From positions 1 to 43,166 of IMG/VR virus record IMGVR_UViG_3300000232_000001: a stretch of DNA of 43,166 nucleotides. One strand, written 5' to 3'. Positions 18,062 to 27,321 of this stretch are shown piece by piece. Below the pieces are notes generated by a model. That model saw only the letters and a list, made by a program, of their open reading frames with translations. It made no database searches and was not told the origin of the DNA. Positions within the stretch are counted from its first letter, which is position 1; the number at the start of each line of letters is the position of its first letter. Position numbers and translations under genes: made by a program. Source of the DNA: a virus.

Positions 18062-18274
18062 TTATCCTTTTTTATTTTTATTCCAGAAGTACAATCCAAA
18101 TAATCGTACACCAGCATACATTATATATGCAACTGCTTTACATCTTTCTTTAACACAAGATAGAAGCATTTTATCGGCTTCTAGTCTTGTTATTTTTTGT
18201 CTAACATAATTCAAGTCGTGAACATAGCAACAATCTTTCCATATACAATCAGGAAAGAGAGTACAGCTATTCAT
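18062..18274 (-). CDS. Phospholipase A2-like small protein
   Basis: A 70-residue protein with the phospholipase A2 signature C-C-x-x-H-D-x-x-Y (C15, C16, H19, D20, Y23) and a second helix with A-D and cysteines (A33, D34, C40, C45). H19 would be the catalytic base and D20 a calcium ligand. A hydrophobic C-terminal segment (AYIMYAGVRLFGLYFW, about 49-64) may bind membrane. The calcium-loop glycines of classical enzymes are not clear, so activity is uncertain. The start has a GAGGG site and overlaps the preceding stop by 4 bases. Possible roles are membrane breach during entry, or lysis. Confidence 0.7.
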   Translation of the reverse strand: MNSCTLFPDCIWKDCCYVHDLNYVRQKITRLEADKMLLSCVKERCKAVAYIMYAGVRLFGLYFWNKNKKG

Positions 18275-18687
18275 AGCTTACTACCCTCTATAAACATAAT
18301 ATCTAATTCTTCTTCTGTTAGATTTAAAGCTATACCTGCATTAACTATATGCTCATTACCTCTTTTAATATCTAACGAATACTCCCACCATATTTGCATA
18401 GCTCTATCAGTTGATAACATAGCTTCTATATCATCAAGTAAACCATACTGTAATAGTATTAGTCTGGCTTGTCTAGGAGTTAATATCATACTCATTCTAG
18501 CTTCTAACTCATTAGCTTCTTGTTCTGCTTGTATAGCTTCTAAATCAGGTGTACCATCAGTATTATATTTACTAAATGGAATTCCCTCTTCTTGTGTTAT
18601 ACACTCTACCCAATCAGATTCAACAAGGAACTCTTGTCCTTGCTCTATTCCGAATAACTCTTTGTTTGTGTTTATGTAGTATTTCAT
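18271..18687 (-). CDS. Tail-fibre accessory (assembly-like) protein
   Basis: A protein of about 138 residues. The C-terminal part (MILTPRQARLILLQYGLLDD, later AMQIWWEYSLDIKR and LNLTEEELDIMF) is a pattern often found in small proteins encoded next to tail fibres. It directly follows a fibre gene. The frame could start at 18699, overlapping the fibre stop, but the ATG at 18687 has GGAG six bases before it and is preferred. A fibre chaperone or assembly role is likely from context. Confidence 0.7.
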   Translation of the reverse strand: MKYYINTNKELFGIEQGQEFLVESDWVECITQEEGIPFSKYNTDGTPDLEAIQAEQEANELEARMSMILTPRQARLILLQYGLLDDIEAMLSTDRAMQIWWEYSLDIKRGNEHIVNAGIALNLTEEELDIMFIEGSKL

Positions 18688-18698
18688 ATTATTCTCCA

Positions 18699-20486
18699 TT
18701 ATCTAAGTTCCGACCATCTGCTTAAATATGCAGATGAGTTCCAAGTTACATTAGTACCAGTTAGTATGTATGATGAGCCATTTGGTACTATAGCAGTTAA
18801 TGTATCGCCAATATATGTTGTTGCATCATTTCTATGCGTCCAACTGTCTTTTCCATCTACAGTAAGAGTTATAGCTTTAAGTCCCCTATTAACTGTTCCC
18901 ACTGCAAGTTGCACAACTATAGGTTTACCAGTGGTATTTGTATAAGTAACTCCAGCAACTCTACTAGCTGCCATATTCTGCCAAGTCTGATTTAAGTTAA
19001 ACTTGCGCAATACATTCAATCCATCTACTTGCATTTTATCTACATACACAGTCTTAGGTAACTCTTCTACATATAAAGGACTACCATCATTATCAGCATA
19101 TACTATTGTATTCATATAGTTACGAGATGTTGTAATTTCTGTACCAGCACTTGTGTACCATTTTTTAGTAATTACATTATAGAAATCTCCGCCATTTGCA
19201 GGATTTATTACATCATAGTTAGGTGCTACTGTAGATTTACCTCTAGCACCAGTATTATCATAATAAGGATAATTCTTACCAGCAGTAAATGCTACTCCAC
19301 TAAATGTTTCATTCTTACTTAATGTAGTTATCTTAGTACCATTACTATCTATACCAGTAGCAAAAGGTATTATTGCATTTTGTACTTGTAAGTTAGTAGT
19401 ATCTGTTGCTCTATGATAAATTGCCGGGCTTGCTGTAGTAATTAATGAATTAGCAGTTATTGTACTTTCTGCTGCAGTCAAGTTAGCATTTAACTCTTTA
19501 GTATTTCCTCTTGCGTAATCTACAATATCCCAATCGCCAGTAGTTAAAGTTGGCTTAGCAATTTGCAACATAACTTCTGATTGACTTGCACTTGTATGTA
19601 CACTTAATCTTAATATACCATTTCCATCTACTGTTGTTAAGAAGTTACCTATAAGTTTATTGCTTCCATCTATGTATGAGTTAGCCCAACCGTACATAAT
19701 GTGTTGGTGCCCACTATTATTTGTAATACCAGTAGTTGATGTAGTAATTGAGATTTCAGTTGATGAAAATACCTGACCATAGATTTCACCAAGTTTACCT
19801 GTAGCATTTAATGCCATTGCTCCTGCACTATCAAAGTTGCTTGCATACCAATTCTCAACAGCTACTAAATCTTTAGTAGTAACAAATCCTAACTTCCTAC
19901 CTAAGTGATGTGGTATCTCGTGTCCTGCTATTCCAGAACCTTCGTACTTAACAATAGTAAATCCAGTAAAAGGATTAAAATGACAAGTATAAGCTTTACC
20001 ATGATTAGTAGTACCTGATACTCTACGTGCTGTTTGAAAGTTCCAAGAAACCATATTATTAGTTGTACTATTATGTCCTGCATCAGCACCTACAGTAAAC
20101 CCAGTAGAATTAAATGCAGTTAATCCACCAGCTAGTGTTGCTTCTGCTTCTGTAGTGTTACTATTAATCTCTTTAGTAGCACCTCTAATAGTATCGTACA
20201 GAAAGTTATTAGTAGCTTCTACTCTATCTTTTAACCAAACTAAGCCGCCAAACTGTTCACTTGCATCATTACCCCATTGTGTACTCATATCTATATTTGT
20301 AGTAGCACTACTACTTGTATATGGTGTAGTATTAAACCCTTGTGTGGTTACTGTATTATCTACTGCTAGATTACCTTGTAGCAAATGATATGCTGTTATT
20401 CCTGATAGCCCTATATGACTACTAGCATTACTTGTATTGGTATTGGTCTTAGTAATTATACTATATACCATATCTGTTATCTTCAT
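18699..20486 (-). CDS. Tail fibre or spike with DUF7483-type domains
   Basis: A 595-residue receptor-binding candidate, rich in Thr, Asn and Ser. Residues about 80-165 (VWLKDRVEATNNFLYDTIRG, then FTVGADAGHNSTTNNMVSWN) match the lectin-like domain widely found in fibres of marine phages (DUF7483). The segment DYARGNTKELNANLTAAEST (about 330-350) repeats its middle part, suggesting a partial duplicate. The last 100 residues are beta-rich and probably form the tip. The first 35 residues would attach it to the virion. It overlaps the preceding gene by 4 bases. Confidence 0.82.
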   Translation of the reverse strand: MKITDMVYSIITKTNTNTSNASSHIGLSGITAYHLLQGNLAVDNTVTTQGFNTTPYTSSSATTNIDMSTQWGNDASEQFGGLVWLKDRVEATNNFLYDTIRGATKEINSNTTEAEATLAGGLTAFNSTGFTVGADAGHNSTTNNMVSWNFQTARRVSGTTNHGKAYTCHFNPFTGFTIVKYEGSGIAGHEIPHHLGRKLGFVTTKDLVAVENWYASNFDSAGAMALNATGKLGEIYGQVFSSTEISITTSTTGITNNSGHQHIMYGWANSYIDGSNKLIGNFLTTVDGNGILRLSVHTSASQSEVMLQIAKPTLTTGDWDIVDYARGNTKELNANLTAAESTITANSLITTASPAIYHRATDTTNLQVQNAIIPFATGIDSNGTKITTLSKNETFSGVAFTAGKNYPYYDNTGARGKSTVAPNYDVINPANGGDFYNVITKKWYTSAGTEITTSRNYMNTIVYADNDGSPLYVEELPKTVYVDKMQVDGLNVLRKFNLNQTWQNMAASRVAGVTYTNTTGKPIVVQLAVGTVNRGLKAITLTVDGKDSWTHRNDATTYIGDTLTAIVPNGSSYILTGTNVTWNSSAYLSRWSELR

Positions 20487-22003
20487 ATTAAAACTCCTGT
20501 TATTAAACTTCCTAATGCGCTATCAATAGTATCTATTGTCTGCACACTACCACCGGCTTGAGATAACAAGCTATTAAATCCTACAATACTATACCCAGTA
20601 ATATTACAACTAGCGTTTATATCTATTGTAATAGGTAATGTCATTGTGTCAGGTATTACCATTAAACTATTAAATGGTATAGTGTCTCTATCAAAAGCGC
20701 TTATCTCAATAGTAGTACTCTGAGTATAGTATATACTATCAGTTGTTGTATCTCTAAGATTAAATGTAACAGTACCTACTGCGCCATTAGCCCCAGTATC
20801 TTCAAACACTACAGTTGATATAAAGTTATAACTACCAGCTTCTTTAATAGTACCAGTGTTAGTGCCTATCTCAAATGCTGTTGTATCTGTGCTCTGAGTA
20901 ATAACACTAAATGGCAATACTTGCTCTACGCTTGTTAAAGCAATAGCATAAGCACCTCCAATTTGCCCTTGCGCATTAGCTGTATTCAGTGCTAATATGC
21001 TTGCTATCAACCCATTAATGTCAGATTGCTGAGATACATTAATAGTATCTCTTTCAAGTAATTCTGCTTCTATCTTATTTGAGCTGTATGTTTTAAGTGC
21101 ACTAGGTGTATCGTCATCTAATATACCATTTGATACTAACTCTTGCGCTTTAGTTGCCCAATGAAGTGAACTATACTCAGTAGAATTTGTATAACTAAAT
21201 GTACCATCTCCATTAGAAGTATAGAGTTTAACCAATACATCCTCTGCTTCAGTAGCATAGCTATCAGCTGTTTTCTTTTGTGCTTCTGCAATCCATCTAT
21301 CTAGCTTACTTGCATCTGCACTATCACTAGACTCTTCTGCTTTAGTAGTAGCTACTCCAGCATTACTCTCTGCGTCTAATATGCTCTGCTTTAATGGCTC
21401 AGAAGTAACAAGAGTTAACTTATCTTCAAATAAAGAAAGATTATCAAGCTTTGGCTCTAATATATTCTTTGTATAATCAAGCATAGACTGCATATCAAAA
21501 ACATCTTCTATAAGACCTATATTAGCAGATACAGTATCTAAACTAGACGAAGATATTGAGTTAGTAATTTGTTCAATTATCTCAGTCTGGTCTACTGCAG
21601 ATCCTATAGTACTTAATAAGGTTGTATTCTTGTTGTCTAAGTCATCTCTTAACTCGGATGCATTCTCTATTATCGCAAGATATTTAGCAATAGAAGCATT
21701 AACGAATTCCACGTGTGCAAACACTGTATCACTAACTTCTGAATTCATTATTCCTTGGCTTATTAAGTCTGTAAGATTTAACATAAGCAATGACTCATTA
21801 TAGATAAGTTCTCCACTTACAACAACATAATCAGTTATAACTTTATTTGTCTTGTCATAAGATATATCTAGAGAAAAAGTGTTTGCATTTAATCTAAAAG
21901 TATATATATCTCCAATAACTGAAGACAATGTAAAATCTTTTATATCATACTCTTTGCTCCAAAAACCAGCAACTCTATCAGTTAAAAGTTTAGCCATTCC
22001 CAT
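20483..22003 (-). CDS. Tail appendage / fibre base protein
   Basis: A 506-residue protein. It has an N-terminal beta-like head (1-90), long helical coiled-coil segments (about 95-350, with Ala/Asp/Glu-rich AESNAGVATTKAEESSDSAD), then a beta-rich C-terminal domain (about 355-506). It lies between a connector-like gene and the main fibre, as N4 appendage genes lie near the terminase. Its start has GAGGAG five bases before the ATG and overlaps the preceding stop by one base. Confidence 0.7.
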   Translation of the reverse strand: MGMAKLLTDRVAGFWSKEYDIKDFTLSSVIGDIYTFRLNANTFSLDISYDKTNKVITDYVVVSGELIYNESLLMLNLTDLISQGIMNSEVSDTVFAHVEFVNASIAKYLAIIENASELRDDLDNKNTTLLSTIGSAVDQTEIIEQITNSISSSSLDTVSANIGLIEDVFDMQSMLDYTKNILEPKLDNLSLFEDKLTLVTSEPLKQSILDAESNAGVATTKAEESSDSADASKLDRWIAEAQKKTADSYATEAEDVLVKLYTSNGDGTFSYTNSTEYSSLHWATKAQELVSNGILDDDTPSALKTYSSNKIEAELLERDTINVSQQSDINGLIASILALNTANAQGQIGGAYAIALTSVEQVLPFSVITQSTDTTAFEIGTNTGTIKEAGSYNFISTVVFEDTGANGAVGTVTFNLRDTTTDSIYYTQSTTIEISAFDRDTIPFNSLMVIPDTMTLPITIDINASCNITGYSIVGFNSLLSQAGGSVQTIDTIDSALGSLITGVLI

Positions 22004-22443
22004 TAATACTCCTCAATATAAGATGGACAGTCATTGACAAAGTCTTGCAGTATATGCTCTGATTGCATATCGTAATCTCTAGTTAAATGATATTCGTGTT
22101 TTGCTATGTCATCCCAGTACTGCTTCATATAGATACCACTTCTTGCTGTTTCAATACTAGCTAATATGTACAATGCTACGGCTTGATATAAATCTGCATC
22201 CATTGTTATTTCTTCAGTCAAAGAAGTAATTTCCTCAGGAACTGTAATGAAAAAATCTCTGTCTATTCTCTTTAATACTTTCTGACCAACTGATATATTT
22301 GAAGCATAAGCTATTGGTACTGTATCTTTACATACTTGTAGTATAGCAGTATTAATTCTTGTTAAGAATTGTGGAATTTCCATAGTTTCATCTCTGTTTG
22401 AAGATAAACTTAATATCAATGTTTTTAAATTGTTTCCTGTCAT
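22003..22443 (-). CDS. Putative head-tail connector / tail protein
   Basis: A 146-residue protein following the large terminase with a one-base overlap (TAATG), with no ribosome site of its own, so it is translationally coupled. The helical layout (IPQFLTRINTAILQVCKDTV; YQAVALYILASIETARSG) fits small adaptor or tail-completion proteins. The N4 tail gene next to its terminase is the positional analogue. No diagnostic motif is seen. Confidence 0.5.
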   Translation of the reverse strand: MTGNNLKTLILSLSSNRDETMEIPQFLTRINTAILQVCKDTVPIAYASNISVGQKVLKRIDRDFFITVPEEITSLTEEITMDADLYQAVALYILASIETARSGIYMKQYWDDIAKHEYHLTRDYDMQSEHILQDFVNDCPSYIEEY

Positions 22444-23984
22444 TAACTATAATAATCATCTAAAGACTCATCATCGTTAAGCTCTGTCATTCCTGACATA
22501 ACCTCCGAACCGTATACTTTACTTGGAGGTATTACAAAGTTAGGGTCAAGAAAGTTGGCTAAACAATCTGCAGCATCATCGTGTGCAGTTGTTCCACCAG
22601 TCTTAATGTATCCCTTTAGTTCATAATATAATTCAGCCATAGCATCTTTGTCCTTGTCTCTAGGAAAATGAATCTTCTTAGATTTCATCATAGGTTGTAA
22701 GGCATTAATCCTATATTCTTTTGCAAGTGAAGAGTTATTCTCTAATCCTTGATAATAGAAATAGTTATTTGTATTCTGCATCCTTACACTTATGAAATGG
22801 TCAAGTACTTGTTGCAATGCTGCTTTCTCTGCTCTTGTTTCAAGTGGTCTATACTCTCTAATATGTTCAAACAAATGTTCTATAGTTTGAGATGGGTCTA
22901 GATGTCCACAAGTTATCTTAACAATAAACCAGTGACCATCACCATTAACACCTATAGTTATAATTACAGTGTAATCTCCACTTGATTTCTTAGATACAGC
23001 TAAATCCATAGTTGTATAGAAGTTCATTTGTGGAAAGTTCTTAATTATATCGTTATAGTTGTATTCTACAAAGTAGTCGTCTTTGAATATTCTCATATCT
23101 TCATTAACTACCTCAAGCATCATCTCACGATAGAAGTCTGCTTCTGCTCCCATTTCCTTAGCCTCAATATATTGTGCCATTATTCTTTCAGGCGTAAACC
23201 TATCAGGCCACGACGATACTATATCTTGTACAGGAACTGGAAACTCATTAGCTATTGGAAACTTACAGACTTTATATGATGAACTTCTAGACATAAGCAT
23301 AAGTAAGTCATCATCTGTCATTGGTGTTCCAACTACAATCTTCTTATAATGAGTAATATCAACTGCATTTGCAACAGTAGAATAGTACCAAGTTTTAAGT
23401 TTGTTTCTTTCGTTTACAGATGTTAAAATTGCATCAGTAAGTATATCATCGAAGATAAGAAGCTGAGGTCTATAGCCACCCTTCTTTGTACCCCTCATTG
23501 ATTGTCCAGAACCCTTAGCTTGTATGTGTATCGTGTGACCATTTGAATTAGTCAATGCAAGATAGTCTACTTTATCTGCTATAACCTTACCACGCTTATC
23601 TTTAGCTAACCATAAGAACTCTTGAAGAACTTCAGAGTTATCCCATAAATCTCTAATAGCTCTTAATTGGTCAATTGCTTGCTCAATCGTTGCAGAGAAT
23701 ATTATAAGGTTATGTACTATTCCAAAGTTATCCATTTGTCCAGTCGTTGCTACATACAATGGTGTAAAGTTTGTCATTACTGTAGACTTAGCAGCACCCC
23801 TATGGCATAGTGCCAAGAAGTTCTGTGAGCTATCACATACAGCTTCATCGTAAATTTGGTAATGCATCTTAGGTGTTTTGTTTTGTTCTTGTGGTAAATG
23901 TGTATTAACCCAAGAAAAGAACTTTCTAGAATATTGGAGTGGTCTATATGGCAACCTATAATCAGGTCTTATGATAGCGCTCAT
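22443..23984 (-). CDS. terL: Terminase large subunit
   Basis: A 513-residue packaging motor. The N-terminal ATPase has a Walker A-like CHRGAAKST (60-68) and Walker B LLIFDD (175-180). The C-terminal RNase H-like nuclease begins at TTMDLAVSKKSSGDYTV with D327, and a late acidic site is in HDDAADCLANF near residue 490. It overlaps the small-subunit gene by 4 bases. It drives DNA translocation through the portal and cuts concatemers. Confidence 0.93.
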   Translation of the reverse strand: MSAIIRPDYRLPYRPLQYSRKFFSWVNTHLPQEQNKTPKMHYQIYDEAVCDSSQNFLALCHRGAAKSTVMTNFTPLYVATTGQMDNFGIVHNLIIFSATIEQAIDQLRAIRDLWDNSEVLQEFLWLAKDKRGKVIADKVDYLALTNSNGHTIHIQAKGSGQSMRGTKKGGYRPQLLIFDDILTDAILTSVNERNKLKTWYYSTVANAVDITHYKKIVVGTPMTDDDLLMLMSRSSSYKVCKFPIANEFPVPVQDIVSSWPDRFTPERIMAQYIEAKEMGAEADFYREMMLEVVNEDMRIFKDDYFVEYNYNDIIKNFPQMNFYTTMDLAVSKKSSGDYTVIITIGVNGDGHWFIVKITCGHLDPSQTIEHLFEHIREYRPLETRAEKAALQQVLDHFISVRMQNTNNYFYYQGLENNSSLAKEYRINALQPMMKSKKIHFPRDKDKDAMAELYYELKGYIKTGGTTAHDDAADCLANFLDPNFVIPPSKVYGSEVMSGMTELNDDESLDDYYS

Positions 23985-24523
23985 TCTATTACATCCACAT
24001 CTATAATATTACCAGATTTGTCAACCATCATACCACGTTCTGAAATCTCTGTAAGCTTTTCGTTTATAGACATCTGTAAAGATTGTCCTGATGAATCGCC
24101 TTTTAGACTTACTTCGTGGTCTATTTTCTCTTGTTTTAAATATGGTTGTAAAGCTTTAATTGCTTCAGTGACATCTCTATTGCTAGCATTAGGGTCATCT
24201 ATGATTTGCATACCTCTTCTGATAATCTTCTTTCGTTCTCCGAAATACAAAGATTGTTCATCAGGTCTAAGAAATAATATCAATTCTTGAACCCACTTAC
24301 TTCTATGGAAGTTAGCAGCTACAGTTCTTGCTTTCTCTATTGGAACATTAAATACAGCTGAATATACTTGAGATACTACACCACCATCAATTATCTTTTC
24401 GCAAAAAGTAACAGCATTGTTAAACCTCTCAACATCAGTTATATTGAAGTTCTTTCTGAAAGTCTCAAGCTCTGCTGATTGTTGAGCATCCCTCTCTTTA
24501 TACGGTTCTAAATCTTTAGACAT
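23981..24523 (-). CDS. terS: Terminase small subunit
   Basis: A 180-residue protein directly before the large terminase with a 4-base overlap. The N-terminal part contains helix-turn-helix-like helices (VSQVYSAVFNVPIEKARTVA) and the C-terminus is flexible. Small terminases bind the packaging site and regulate the motor. The assignment rests on position, size and general fold pattern. A strong AAAGGAG site precedes the ATG. It is the first gene of the structural block. Confidence 0.75.
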   Translation of the reverse strand: MSKDLEPYKERDAQQSAELETFRKNFNITDVERFNNAVTFCEKIIDGGVVSQVYSAVFNVPIEKARTVAANFHRSKWVQELILFLRPDEQSLYFGERKKIIRRGMQIIDDPNASNRDVTEAIKALQPYLKQEKIDHEVSLKGDSSGQSLQMSINEKLTEISERGMMVDKSGNIIDVDVIE

Positions 24524-24566
24524 TATTTTCTCCTTTCATAAAATTAGTTTGACTTGTTATCTCAAG

Positions 24567-24594
24567 ACAGTACACGCTTTTACCTGTGCACTGT
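24567..24594 (-). promoter_or_regulatory. Hairpin before the terminase genes, possible late-promoter region
   Basis: ACAGTGCAC and GTGTACTGT (minus strand) form a 9-bp stem with one G-U and a 10-base loop in the only sizeable gap between replication and packaging genes. No U-tract follows, so it is not a simple terminator. TTGAGA, 17 bases, then TTTATG lies just downstream and could be a weak sigma70-like promoter for late genes. The promoter is speculative. Confidence 0.4.
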
Positions 24595-24604
24595 ATTAAA
24601 GTAA

Positions 24605-25765
24605 TTAGTCTATTACTGAGACACTAAATGTTTGTCTAGTGAATTCTCCATTTTGTAATCCATATGTAATGGAAGTCATTGTACCTATACCTCTATTGTA
24701 TCCGTGATGCGCAGCCCAATCGTTAAGCGGTGCTATGTTTCTATGTGACTCAACTCTACATAAAGGTAAATCAATAACTGAATCCTTATGATTATGTCCG
24801 AAGTGTGAGTAATGAAATCTTGTTTCTGCATAGTCCATAGCTTTATGTTTTACCATAATCTCTCCAGCTTGATGCATACGCATACCATCTCCGTGAGCAA
24901 ACTGAAGTAATGTACTACCAAATCTATGGTATTTAATGCTACTAGGACTAGTGTCAATTACTACTCTAGGTTCATTTCTAAACCAAGAAGATATAATCTC
25001 TCTAATTGCATGACCAGTAGACATATCGTGATTACCAGCTATATTATAGAAGTAAACTATCTCGTGTTTAAGTAAAGCTTTTTCTATCATTTCAATCAAT
25101 GATAAGTATGCAACTTTAAGTATCTTTGGATATCTACCATCTACTGCTAATTGGTTTCCACTTTTTGGTGTAGCATTCTTGAAGTCGTCAGTTTCCGTAA
25201 GGTCTCCCAAGTCCGCAACAATAGCATACTTAGATTTTGGAGATGACTGAACTAAGTGATTGCAAGCAGTCTCAAAAGTTGTTCTTGCTATATCTAAGTC
25301 CCAATCTCTATCTCTTGTTTCTTTAGCCCAAGTTAATGCACCAAAGTGAACATCATTACTTATGTACAATGTACAGCTATCTTCAAGAGCTTCAGGGATA
25401 GGTCGCAGTTCATAACTTCTGTTTGGTAGCTCTCTTGCAATATCAGCAATAGCATCACGCATAGCTTCAACTTGTTTTTGCATTGGTACTGAAGTTTTAA
25501 TCCACTCTAGTATTGGCTTTCCATCTTTAAATAATGTAGATGCACCAGTTAATACAGTGCTATCATCGCCTTTGTTGCCAGATTCTAGTGGAAGTATATT
25601 CCTTCTTCTTAAAGTTTTAATTCTTCTTTGTATTGAACCTCGTGTTAGCTCTATACCATCAGCTTTAAAAAAGTTAATCATTTCGGCTATGTTGCCACCA
25701 GCCATTTTATAAGTATCACAAAATAGTCGTTCACTAGTTTTTGCAGTTCCTGTTGTATCAGACAT
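24605..25765 (-). CDS. Metallophosphoesterase with N-terminal DNA-binding-like domain
   Basis: A 386-residue protein. The calcineurin-like phosphoesterase signature is complete: SNDVHFG, DLGDLTETD, AGNHD, AHGDG and FGHNH, giving two metal sites. The first 80 residues look like a helix-turn-helix of the kind that starts small-terminase or invertase-like domains (GNIAEMINFFKADGIELTRG). I place the start at 25765 (MSDTTGTAK) because AAGGGA lies just before it; the frame is open to 25810. It may be a DNA nuclease or phosphatase used in replication or host DNA breakdown. Confidence 0.8.
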   Translation of the reverse strand: MSDTTGTAKTSERLFCDTYKMAGGNIAEMINFFKADGIELTRGSIQRRIKTLRRRNILPLESGNKGDDSTVLTGASTLFKDGKPILEWIKTSVPMQKQVEAMRDAIADIARELPNRSYELRPIPEALEDSCTLYISNDVHFGALTWAKETRDRDWDLDIARTTFETACNHLVQSSPKSKYAIVADLGDLTETDDFKNATPKSGNQLAVDGRYPKILKVAYLSLIEMIEKALLKHEIVYFYNIAGNHDMSTGHAIREIISSWFRNEPRVVIDTSPSSIKYHRFGSTLLQFAHGDGMRMHQAGEIMVKHKAMDYAETRFHYSHFGHNHKDSVIDLPLCRVESHRNIAPLNDWAAHHGYNRGIGTMTSITYGLQNGEFTRQTFSVSVID

Positions 25766-25810
25766 AAAGTTCCCTTGAGTTATATTCCCAACCTCTCTCA
25801 ACCAATACAA

Positions 25811-25948
25811 CTAAGTATAATACAATCTCAAAGCTCTTCGTTTTGCAGTAATTTCATTAGGAGCGAATACAGTAATTCTATCTCCGTTAATAACAACATC
25901 CCATTTATTATTATCTGTACATTCTACAGTTACTTCATCTATTATCAT
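25811..25948 (-). CDS. Small hypothetical protein, 45 residues
   Basis: MIIDEVTVECTDNNKWDVVI and onward, a compact beta-like protein ending in a basic helix (ITAKRRALRLYYT). Its ATG overlaps the stop of the zinc-ribbon gene as ATGA (25945-25948), typical of coupled genes. It fills the gap before the metallophosphoesterase gene almost fully. Function unknown. Confidence 0.65.
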   Translation of the reverse strand: MIIDEVTVECTDNNKWDVVINGDRITVFAPNEITAKRRALRLYYT

Positions 25949-26196
25949 AATGAATAATCACTACATTTAAATATAGATGGGTCATCAACTTCAAATGTAT
26001 CTCTATCCCATCTTAGTTTAATTGCAAGTCTAGGACAATTAATAGGATTATCAGGCTCATAAAACTTACAGTTATTACAGCATTGCTCTTCGTCTTCATT
26101 ACTTAATTCCTCAATATCATTACTCTCGTTACACTCAGGACATAGTCCATTGTTATCAGTAAGATTATACATTACATTACAATTCCAACATTGCAT
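25945..26196 (-). CDS. Zinc-ribbon protein
   Basis: An 83-residue protein with CWNC/CPEC (residues 3-6 and 19-22), forming a zinc ribbon, and a second cysteine set, CCNNC and later C-P and K-C, probably another metal site. An acidic linker (DIEELSNEDEE) joins the two. It overlaps the ligase gene end by one base and the next small gene by four. It probably binds nucleic acid or protein partners; the exact role is unknown. Confidence 0.75.
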   Translation of the reverse strand: MQCWNCNVMYNLTDNNGLCPECNESNDIEELSNEDEEQCCNNCKFYEPDNPINCPRLAIKLRWDRDTFEVDDPSIFKCSDYSL

Positions 26197-27062
26197 TACA
26201 CTATACTCCCTTGAATTAAAATACCATCTTTGTTTACTTGTTCATACTTAACTTTGAACTTTCTACCAATAAGACTTTCTTTTGTTGCATTACGAAGCTC
26301 TTTGCTAGTAGCTTTAAATGCTTGCCATCTCTCTTCTCCTTTTAAATAGAATATACATATTAATGTACCCCATTCTCCAGGAACTGTATCACTTATTTGA
26401 ACATCAGTACAAGTAACATCAATTATATTTTCAGCTTTAATCTTAATAGCCAAAATACTTCTACCTTTATCAGCTATTGTATGAGATTCGTGAAAGCAAA
26501 ATGCTCCCTCTCCACCTCCAGATATTAAATCATCTGCATATTCCATACATAAATCTAGTTCTTTAGGAAGGATTGTAGTCTTTACAATTTTACAATGCTT
26601 TGATGACTTTGAGAAATCTGTAAATATATTATCAAACATATATCTTCTATCTTTGAATTGATGTGATGTTAAATCAATTTTATTGTATTGTAGAATATCA
26701 AATATTCTAATGCTACAATCTTTATCACTTGATATTCCAACTTTTTCATACTGAGACATATGACTTGATAATGAACTATGGACTCTATCATTTATAAATC
26801 TACCAGTAGAACCTTTGCCATTAAACTCACATTCAATAATGAAGTTAGATCGTATAGTTAATAGTTCTTCTGCTATCTCTTTTATGCATAGCTTCCTACC
26901 TCCAGATGTATACATAATAACTAAATCATTATGCTTGTGTATCTGCAAGTATTGACCATCAAACTTAACCATAGTATACCATCCATCTTTTTTAAGTTTA
27001 GATTGTGCAACCTTAGTAATATCAGTACCTTTATATTGTTCTCTAAATGTAAAGTATTCCAT
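26196..27062 (-). CDS. ATP-dependent DNA ligase
   Basis: A 288-residue enzyme that seals nicks using ATP. The nucleotidyltransferase motifs are in order: motif I VKFDG with lysine K33 as the adenylated residue; motif III FIIECEF; motif IV GEGAFCF; motif V AIKIK. A short C-terminal OB-like domain (about 215-288) follows. The size is that of small phage ligases. It sits in the DNA metabolism block and would join Okazaki or repair nicks. Confidence 0.92.
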   Translation of the reverse strand: MEYFTFREQYKGTDITKVAQSKLKKDGWYTMVKFDGQYLQIHKHNDLVIMYTSGGRKLCIKEIAEELLTIRSNFIIECEFNGKGSTGRFINDRVHSSLSSHMSQYEKVGISSDKDCSIRIFDILQYNKIDLTSHQFKDRRYMFDNIFTDFSKSSKHCKIVKTTILPKELDLCMEYADDLISGGGEGAFCFHESHTIADKGRSILAIKIKAENIIDVTCTDVQISDTVPGEWGTLICIFYLKGEERWQAFKATSKELRNATKESLIGRKFKVKYEQVNKDGILIQGSIV

Positions 27063-27319
27063 TATAGCTCCTTTTTATCGTGAAGTTTATTCATAATATC
27101 TCTTACTTTCTTAGCAGTATCTTCACTCATATATACTGCAAATGCTCTTTGATGTTTTCTATCAGCTGAGATATAGAACTTATTTATAATTGGTATACGA
27201 TTAACATAGAACTTCTCTTGTTTATCATCAGACCAATCAGGAATCCAGTTTTTGTCCCATTCTTCTATCTTTGGTAATAGTTTCTCAAGACTACCAAATA
27301 TTACATCTGGTCTAGCCAT
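27062..27319 (-). CDS. Hypothetical protein, 85 residues
   Basis: Not recognised. Soluble, rich in Lys and Trp/Tyr (IEEWDKNWIPDWSDDKQEKF), with a helical C-terminus. It overlaps the ligase start by one base and starts 3 bases after the preceding stop, so it is co-transcribed and coupled with the ligase. Confidence 0.6.
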   Translation of the reverse strand: MARPDVIFGSLEKLLPKIEEWDKNWIPDWSDDKQEKFYVNRIPIINKFYISADRKHQRAFAVYMSEDTAKKVRDIMNKLHDKKEL

Positions 27320-27321
27320 AA

